Assembly (NCBI GenBank): GCA_017428925.1
Contig: JAFRPY010000044.1
Coordinates: 1-64,000, forward strand
From: Prevotella sp.
GTDB taxonomy: Bacteria; Bacteroidota; Bacteroidia; Bacteroidales; Bacteroidaceae
Reading direction: 5' to 3'
Length of the DNA stretch: 64,000 nt
The notes beneath the pieces were generated by a model, which was not told where the DNA came from, made no database searches, and worked only from the letters and a program-made list of their open reading frames with translations. Below, piece after piece: positions 59,243 through 64,000 of the stretch. Numbering within the stretch: the stretch's first letter is position 1; each line of letters opens with the position of its first letter. The position numbers and the translations under genes were made by a program.

Positions 59243-60442
59243 ATGCCTCAAATATCAGTACGCGGACTTGAAATGCCCGAAAGCCCCATCCGAAAACTTG
59301 CTCCTTTGGCAGCAGATGCCAAGAAACGAGGTGTCAAGGTGTATCATCTTAACATTGGTCAGCCTGACCTTCCAACACCTCAAGTGGCACTCGACGCAAT
59401 CAAGAACGTTGACAGAACAATATTGGAGTACTCTCCATCGCAAGGCTATCTGAGTTATCGCGAGAAGCTGGTAGATTACTATGCAAAGTTCGACATCAAT
59501 GTGAGTGCCGACGACATCATTATCACTTGTGGTGGTTCCGAAGCCGTGTTATTTGCATTCATGTCGTGTCTTAATCCTGGTGACGAAATCATCGTCCCAG
59601 AACCCGCCTATGCCAACTATATGGCATTTGCCATTTCAGCTGGTGCGAAAATCAGGACGATAGCCACAACCATCGAAGAAGGATTCTCTCTGCCAAAGGT
59701 TGAGAAATTCGAGGAACTGATTAATGACCGTACAAGGGCCATCCTTATCTGCAACCCGAACAATCCTACCGGTTATCTTTACACGCGTCGCGAAATGAAC
59801 CAGATTCGTGACCTTGTAAAGAAATACGACCTTTATCTCTTCTCTGACGAAGTTTACCGCGAATATATTTACACTGGCTCACCTTATATCTCCGCTTGCC
59901 ATCTGGAGGGAATCGAGCAAAACGTGGTGTTGATTGACTCGGTGTCAAAACGTTACTCCGAATGTGGAATCCGAATCGGTGCGCTCATCACTAAGAACAA
60001 AGACATCCGACAGGCCGTGATGAAATTCTGCCAGGCACGTCTTTCACCTCCCCTCATCGGACAAATTGTTGCCGAAGCATCGCTCGACACCCCTGAGGAA
60101 TATTTGCGCGAAGTATATGATGAGTACGTGGAACGTCGTAAATGCCTGATTGATGGACTGAACCGTATTCCCGGTGTTTATTCGCCCATCCCGATGGGAG
60201 CTTTCTATACCGTTGCCAAACTACCCGTTGACAGCTCGGAAAATTTCTGCCGCTGGTGTCTGGAGAAGTTCAACTATGAAGGCGAAACGATTATGATGGC
60301 CCCGGCAAGTGGTTTCTACACCACTCCAGGAGCAGGCATTAACGAGGTGCGTATTGCCTACGTGCTTAAAAAAGAAGACCTCACACGTGCACTTTTCATC
60401 TTAAAGAAAGCCCTTGAAGCCTATCCGGGACACACAGAATGA
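59243..60442 (+). CDS. Class I PLP-dependent aminotransferase
   Basis: This 399-residue protein has the fold-type I aminotransferase pattern: VYHLNIGQPDLPTPQVALDA, EYSPSQGYLSYREKL, IITCGGSEAVLFAFM, ICNPNNPTGYLYTRREM, YLFSDEVYREYIY, and DSVSKRYSECGIRIG with the PLP Lys. The C-terminal Arg region for the carboxylate is present (NEVRIAYV). It resembles AspC/AAT-type enzymes, but the amino donor cannot be fixed from sequence. It overlaps the next gene by 4 bp (ATGA). Confidence 0.88.
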   Translation: MPQISVRGLEMPESPIRKLAPLAADAKKRGVKVYHLNIGQPDLPTPQVALDAIKNVDRTILEYSPSQGYLSYREKLVDYYAKFDINVSADDIIITCGGSEAVLFAFMSCLNPGDEIIVPEPAYANYMAFAISAGAKIRTIATTIEEGFSLPKVEKFEELINDRTRAILICNPNNPTGYLYTRREMNQIRDLVKKYDLYLFSDEVYREYIYTGSPYISACHLEGIEQNVVLIDSVSKRYSECGIRIGALITKNKDIRQAVMKFCQARLSPPLIGQIVAEASLDTPEEYLREVYDEYVERRKCLIDGLNRIPGVYSPIPMGAFYTVAKLPVDSSENFCRWCLEKFNYEGETIMMAPASGFYTTPGAGINEVRIAYVLKKEDLTRALFILKKALEAYPGHTE

Positions 60443-61686
60443 ATTTCCCCCTGTTCATAGCCCGTCGTATTTACAATAACCAGGACGCTAAACATAAAGT
60501 GAGTCGTCCTGCTATTCTTATAGCCATACTCGGTGTAGCTATTGGACTGGCTGTGATGATTGTGAGCGTGTGCGTGATACTTGGATTTAAGCATACCATT
60601 CGGGATAAGGTTATAGGCTTTGGTAGCCATATTACCGTTGGTGAATATTCCACGGTTTTTGGTGGTGACCAGCATCCCATCGTCATCAACGATTCTTTGC
60701 TCAATGTGTTCCGAGGAATAAAAGGAGTTGAACATGTTCAGCGCTTCACAATGGCACAAGGCATACTGAAAACTGATTCAGACTTTATGGGCGTGATGTT
60801 CAAGGGTATTGGCGAAGACTACGATACCACTTTCCTCCACAAATGCCTATTGGAAGGAGTCCTTCCACAGTTCAGAAGCAATGAAAGTAAACAGCAGATA
60901 CTAGTCTCCAAGACTATGGCTGATAAGCTAAACCTGCATGCTGGCGACCGCATTTTTGCCTATTTTCTTGGTGACAAGGACATTCGTACAAGACGTTTTA
61001 CCATAACAGGTATCTACCAGTCCAACTTGAAGAAATTCGATGAGACACTCTGCTTTACCGATTTCCATACCGCACAAAAGTTGAATGGCTATGAGAGTGA
61101 TATGGCTACGGGAGCAGAAATCATGGTAAAAGATTTCTCAGAACTCGAATTGGTTGACAACGAGTTTATCGATAAAGTCAACCGAAAACAAGACCGACAG
61201 GGTAATACCTACACATCGCTTACCATCAAAGAAAACTATTCTCAAATTTTCTCATGGCTCGATCTTCTTGACCTCAATGTCTGGATTATTATGGTGTTGA
61301 TGATTAGTGTTGCTGGATTTACAATGATAAGCGGATTATTGATCATCATTCTTGAACGCGCCAACATGATTGGAGTACTCAAGGCATTGGGCGCACGTAA
61401 CAAAACCATACGCCATACCTTCCTGTGGTTTGCGGTTTTCATCATCGGACAGGGTATGTTATGGGGTAACATTCTCGGAATTGGAATCGTGCTGTTACAG
61501 AAGTTCACGGGTATTGTAAAACTCGATCCCGCCACCTATTATGTAGCCACAGCTCCCGTTGAACTGAACATTCCATTAATCATATTGATTAACGTATGTA
61601 CATTGATAATTAGCGTGTTTGTGCTAATCGCGCCAAGCTATCTGATATCAAGGATTCATCCGGCAAAATCAATGCGATACGAATAA
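60439..61686 (+). CDS. LolC/E-like ABC transporter permease
   Basis: This 415-residue protein has one N-terminal membrane segment (about 24-50), a large periplasmic domain (about 50-270, MacB-type core) and three C-terminal membrane segments, the layout of FtsX/LolC/LolE permeases. NFPLFIARRIYNNQDAKHKV and ANMIGVLKALGARNKTIRHTF are characteristic. It probably extracts lipoproteins from the inner membrane toward the outer membrane. No ATPase gene is adjacent. It is translationally coupled to the aminotransferase and closed by the terminator at 61692. Confidence 0.85.
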   Translation: MNFPLFIARRIYNNQDAKHKVSRPAILIAILGVAIGLAVMIVSVCVILGFKHTIRDKVIGFGSHITVGEYSTVFGGDQHPIVINDSLLNVFRGIKGVEHVQRFTMAQGILKTDSDFMGVMFKGIGEDYDTTFLHKCLLEGVLPQFRSNESKQQILVSKTMADKLNLHAGDRIFAYFLGDKDIRTRRFTITGIYQSNLKKFDETLCFTDFHTAQKLNGYESDMATGAEIMVKDFSELELVDNEFIDKVNRKQDRQGNTYTSLTIKENYSQIFSWLDLLDLNVWIIMVLMISVAGFTMISGLLIIILERANMIGVLKALGARNKTIRHTFLWFAVFIIGQGMLWGNILGIGIVLLQKFTGIVKLDPATYYVATAPVELNIPLIILINVCTLIISVFVLIAPSYLISRIHPAKSMRYE

Positions 61687-61691
61687 AATGA

Positions 61692-61723
61692 ATGTGCAAC
61701 TTAAAAAATTGCACATTTTTTTT
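61692..61723 (+). terminator. Terminator after the permease gene
   Basis: ATGTGCAA (61692-61699) pairs with TTGCACAT (61709-61716), followed by a run of T. It contains two of the five TGTGCA half-sites described separately. Confidence 0.8.
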
Positions 61724-61775
61724 GCAATTGTGCAGAAAATAGTTTACCTTTGCACAAAAATTGAGAATTTGTGCA
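61693..61775. promoter_or_regulatory. Five alternating TGTGCA/TGCACA half-sites around the acyl-CoA synthetase promoter
   Basis: Hexamers lie at 61693 (TGTGCA), 61710 (TGCACA), 61729 (TGTGCA), 61751 (TGCACA) and 61770 (TGTGCA), 17-22 bp apart and alternating in orientation. The last pair is part of a perfect 10-bp dyad, TTTGCACAAA/TTTGTGCAAA with a 9-bp centre, that overlaps the -7 box. Confidence 0.5.
61721..61752 (+). promoter_or_regulatory. -33/-7 promoter of the acyl-CoA synthetase genes
   Basis: TTTG (61721-61724), 20-nt spacer, TACCTTTG (61745-61752). The leader to the ATG at 61783 is about 25 nt. Confidence 0.7.
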
Positions 61776-61782
61776 AATTTGT

Positions 61783-63441
61783 ATGCAAGAAATACCATCG
61801 TTCAATTCTTATATTGAGCAATCAATCATAAAAAATTGGGATCTTGACGCCCTGACGGACTACAAAGGAGTCACATTGCAATATAAGGATGTTGCACGCA
61901 AAATAGAAAAGCTCCACATCATCTTCGAGCATTCGGGGGTCGTTAAGGGAGACAAAATTGCCATTTGCGGCCGCAACTCCGCCCATTGGGCTGTGACATT
62001 CCTGGCCACCCTCACATACGGAGCCGTTGCCGTTCCCATCCTCCACGAATTCAACGCTGAACAGATTCATAATATCGTGAACCACTCCGAAGCAAAACTT
62101 CTATTTGTTGGCGATGTGGTTGCTACTATGATAAAACCCGACGAAATGCCCGAATTAGAAGGCATCGTTTATATTCCCGACTTTTCGCTCGTTGTTTCGC
62201 GTTCCCAGAAACTGGATTATTCAAGGGAACACCTGAACGAACTCTATGGGCATAAATATCCGAAGTACTTCCGCCCCGAGCACGTACATTATTATAAAGA
62301 CGAGGCTGAAGAGATGGCACTCATTAATTACACTTCAGGTACCACGGGTTTCTCGAAAGGTGTAATGCTTCCCTATCGTGCCTTGTGGGGCAACTTGGAC
62401 ATTTGTTTCAATAAGTTGGATGAATATGCTAAGCGCGGGGAAAACCTGCTGAGCATTCTGCCTATGGCCCACATGTATGGAATGTCAATGGAGTTTATCT
62501 TTGCATTCTGCAACGGATGCCATCTGTTCTTCCTTACCCGACTGCCCTCTCCTGCCATCATTGCACAAGCTTTCCAAGACATAAAACCGCGGCTCATCAT
62601 TTCTGTGCCATTGGTTATTGAAAAGATAATCCGCAAACGGGTTTTCCCAAAAATTCAGAGCAATGCCGTTCGCCTGTTGCTAAATATGCCTGTAGTATCT
62701 AAAAAAGTAAAACAAACAATACTGAGACAAGTCATCGACGCCTTTGGCGGCAAACTACAGACTGTGATAGTAGGTGGAGCTGCACTCAATCAGGAAATTG
62801 AACAATTCCTTGTAAGCATAGGATTTCCCATTACATGCGGTTACGGCACAACAGAATGTGCACCGCTTATCTCCTATTCCGACTATAGGGACTTCATACC
62901 AACGGCCGTAGGTGTTCCCGTTGCCCGAATGGAGGTAAAGATACTTAGCAGCGATCCACAACACAAGCTGGGCGAGATTGTAACACGCGGAACGAATCTC
63001 ATGCTCGGCTACTACAAAAATCCAGAAGCCACAAAGAATGCCATCGATGCTGAAGGATGGTATCATACGGGCGACTTAGGGCTGCAAGGTCCTACGGGCC
63101 ACATCTTCATCAAAGGACGAATCAAGAACATGCTTCTCGGTGCCAATGGCCAGAACATTTATCCGGAAGAGATTGAGGATAAGCTAAACTCCATGACCTT
63201 GGTTAGCGAGTGCATCGTTGTTCAGCGCGACCAGAAACTTGTTGCACTTGTTCATCCTGACAAAGAAGAGTCGGGCAACTTAGGGTTTACCACAGAAGAC
63301 CTGAACACGATTATGAAGGAAAACTTGAAGCAAGTCAACCTTCAACTACCAGCCTATTGCAAAATCAACTCGTTCGAGATTGTCGAAGAAGAGTTTGCGA
63401 AGACTCCCAAAAAGAGCATCAAACGCTACTTATACAAGTAG
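61783..63441 (+). CDS. Long-chain acyl-CoA synthetase (AMP-forming)
   Basis: The ATG at 61783 is preferred over a GTG at 61771 that lies inside the promoter dyad. The 552-residue protein has the AMP-binding P-loop YTSGTTGFSKGVMLP, PMAHMYGMSMEF, CGYGTTECAPLISY, GWYHTGDLGLQ and IKGRIKNMLLGANGQNIYPEEIED, the motifs of FadD/FACS-type enzymes. The C-terminal KTPKKSIKRYLYK holds the acyl-adenylation Lys. It likely activates fatty acids at the inner membrane. A close paralogue follows 45 nt downstream. Confidence 0.92.
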   Translation: MQEIPSFNSYIEQSIIKNWDLDALTDYKGVTLQYKDVARKIEKLHIIFEHSGVVKGDKIAICGRNSAHWAVTFLATLTYGAVAVPILHEFNAEQIHNIVNHSEAKLLFVGDVVATMIKPDEMPELEGIVYIPDFSLVVSRSQKLDYSREHLNELYGHKYPKYFRPEHVHYYKDEAEEMALINYTSGTTGFSKGVMLPYRALWGNLDICFNKLDEYAKRGENLLSILPMAHMYGMSMEFIFAFCNGCHLFFLTRLPSPAIIAQAFQDIKPRLIISVPLVIEKIIRKRVFPKIQSNAVRLLLNMPVVSKKVKQTILRQVIDAFGGKLQTVIVGGAALNQEIEQFLVSIGFPITCGYGTTECAPLISYSDYRDFIPTAVGVPVARMEVKILSSDPQHKLGEIVTRGTNLMLGYYKNPEATKNAIDAEGWYHTGDLGLQGPTGHIFIKGRIKNMLLGANGQNIYPEEIEDKLNSMTLVSECIVVQRDQKLVALVHPDKEESGNLGFTTEDLNTIMKENLKQVNLQLPAYCKINSFEIVEEEFAKTPKKSIKRYLYK

Positions 63442-63486
63442 TTCGCATCATATATTCAGAAAACAAATAAATAAAATAAAGGACAC

Positions 63487-64000
63487 ATGGAAGTACCAAG
63501 TTTTAATGAACTCATACAGGAGAGCATCATCAAGAACTGGAACCGTGATGCACTTACTGACTATAAAGGCAGTACACTGCAGTATCATGACGTGGCACGC
63601 AAGATTGAAAAACTCCACATCATGTTCGAGAACTCAGGAGTTGTGCAGGGTGACAAGATTGCACTCTGTGGTCGCAACAGCGCCAACTGGGCAACAGCCT
63701 TCCTTGCCGTTCTCACGTATGGGGCCGTGGCTGTGCCCATACTTCATGAATTTACGCCCGACCAGGTGCACAACATCGTAAACCATTCAGAGGCTAAGCT
63801 TCTCTTTGTAGGCGACATAGTGGCCACAACCATTGACCCCACAAAGATGATGGGACTTGAGGGAATCATCTACATTCCCGACTACTCCCTTGTGGTGTCA
63901 CGCACAGACAAACTCACCTATGCCCGTGAGCATCTCAACGAACTCTACGGACGCAAATTCCCGAAGTATTTCAGGAAAGAGCACGTCAGCTACTACATCG
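63487..64000 (+). CDS. Second acyl-CoA synthetase, tandem paralogue (cut by window edge)
   Basis: The ATG at 63487 starts a frame open to the right edge (171 codons). Its product (MEVPSFNELIQESIIKNWNR...) aligns without gaps to the N-terminus of the preceding synthetase; long blocks such as DVARKIEKLHI, TYGAVAVPILHEF and NIVNHSEAKLLFVGD are identical, giving an estimated three-quarters identity by eye. It is a tandem duplication. Whether it is intact cannot be seen. Confidence 0.88.
   Translation, partial: MEVPSFNELIQESIIKNWNRDALTDYKGSTLQYHDVARKIEKLHIMFENSGVVQGDKIALCGRNSANWATAFLAVLTYGAVAVPILHEFTPDQVHNIVNHSEAKLLFVGDIVATTIDPTKMMGLEGIIYIPDYSLVVSRTDKLTYAREHLNELYGRKFPKYFRKEHVSYYI

Overview
The window looks like chromosomal DNA of a Bacteroidales bacterium, most likely Prevotella or a close relative. 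The evidence is convergent: about twenty promoters carry the Bacteroidetes -7 box TAnnTTTG (sometimes with TTTG 19-20 nt upstream), Shine-Dalgarno sites are largely absent, RpoD is the short type without region 1.1, fructose-6-phosphate is phosphorylated by a PPi-dependent enzyme, and many proteins belong to families typical of the phylum (DUF3256, DUF4293, DUF4468, DUF5686, Porin_10, the Bacteroidetes RpoZ, a fused ThrA followed by an ApgM-like protein and ThrC). No rRNA, tRNA or CRISPR array was seen.

Layout. 1-352: the start of an IS110-family transposase runs off the left edge, with a non-coding, hairpin-containing leader. 353-3577 (-): exonuclease, rlmI, tilS. 3676-9024 (+): ftsK, a LolA-like carrier, a FolK-like protein, an M64 peptidase and a TPR protein. 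9271-17074 (+): a six-gene operon combining a vWA-like membrane protein, a small membrane protein, a tubulin/FtsZ-like protein, an 1131-residue protein with a C-terminal actin/Hsp70-type ATPase, and two membrane-anchored coiled-coil proteins. This is the best candidate for an undescribed system. 17082-22658 (-): C69 dipeptidase, an unknown protein, a FadL-type porin and an aromatic-rich secreted protein. 22788-28631: prmA, GH25 lysozyme, PPi-phosphofructokinase, a small unknown, an acyltransferase and an M23 peptidase. 28656-31493 (-): nadC, a small barrel protein, cstA. 31578-38666 (+): a GHL10 glycosidase-like protein, then the threonine operon. 38813-47677 (+): rpoD, a DUF5686 protein and an AddA/AddB pair. 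47678-53679 (-): cdd, a beta-helix lipoprotein, DUF3256, paaK, and bamD-rpoZ-DUF4293. 53822-64000 (+): uvrB, DUF4468, a small membrane protein with a porin, an aminotransferase with a LolC/E-like permease, and two tandem acyl-CoA synthetases, the second cut by the right edge.

Two non-coding patterns stand out. Four intergenic regions (about 9034, 19775, 33049 and 49675) carry tandem arrays with an exact 22-bp period, each unit built as a 7-5-7 imperfect dyad. The sequences fall into two families that share register and geometry, and some units show paired arm changes. Separately, several genes start within a few bases of the predicted transcription start, so near-leaderless mRNAs seem common here.
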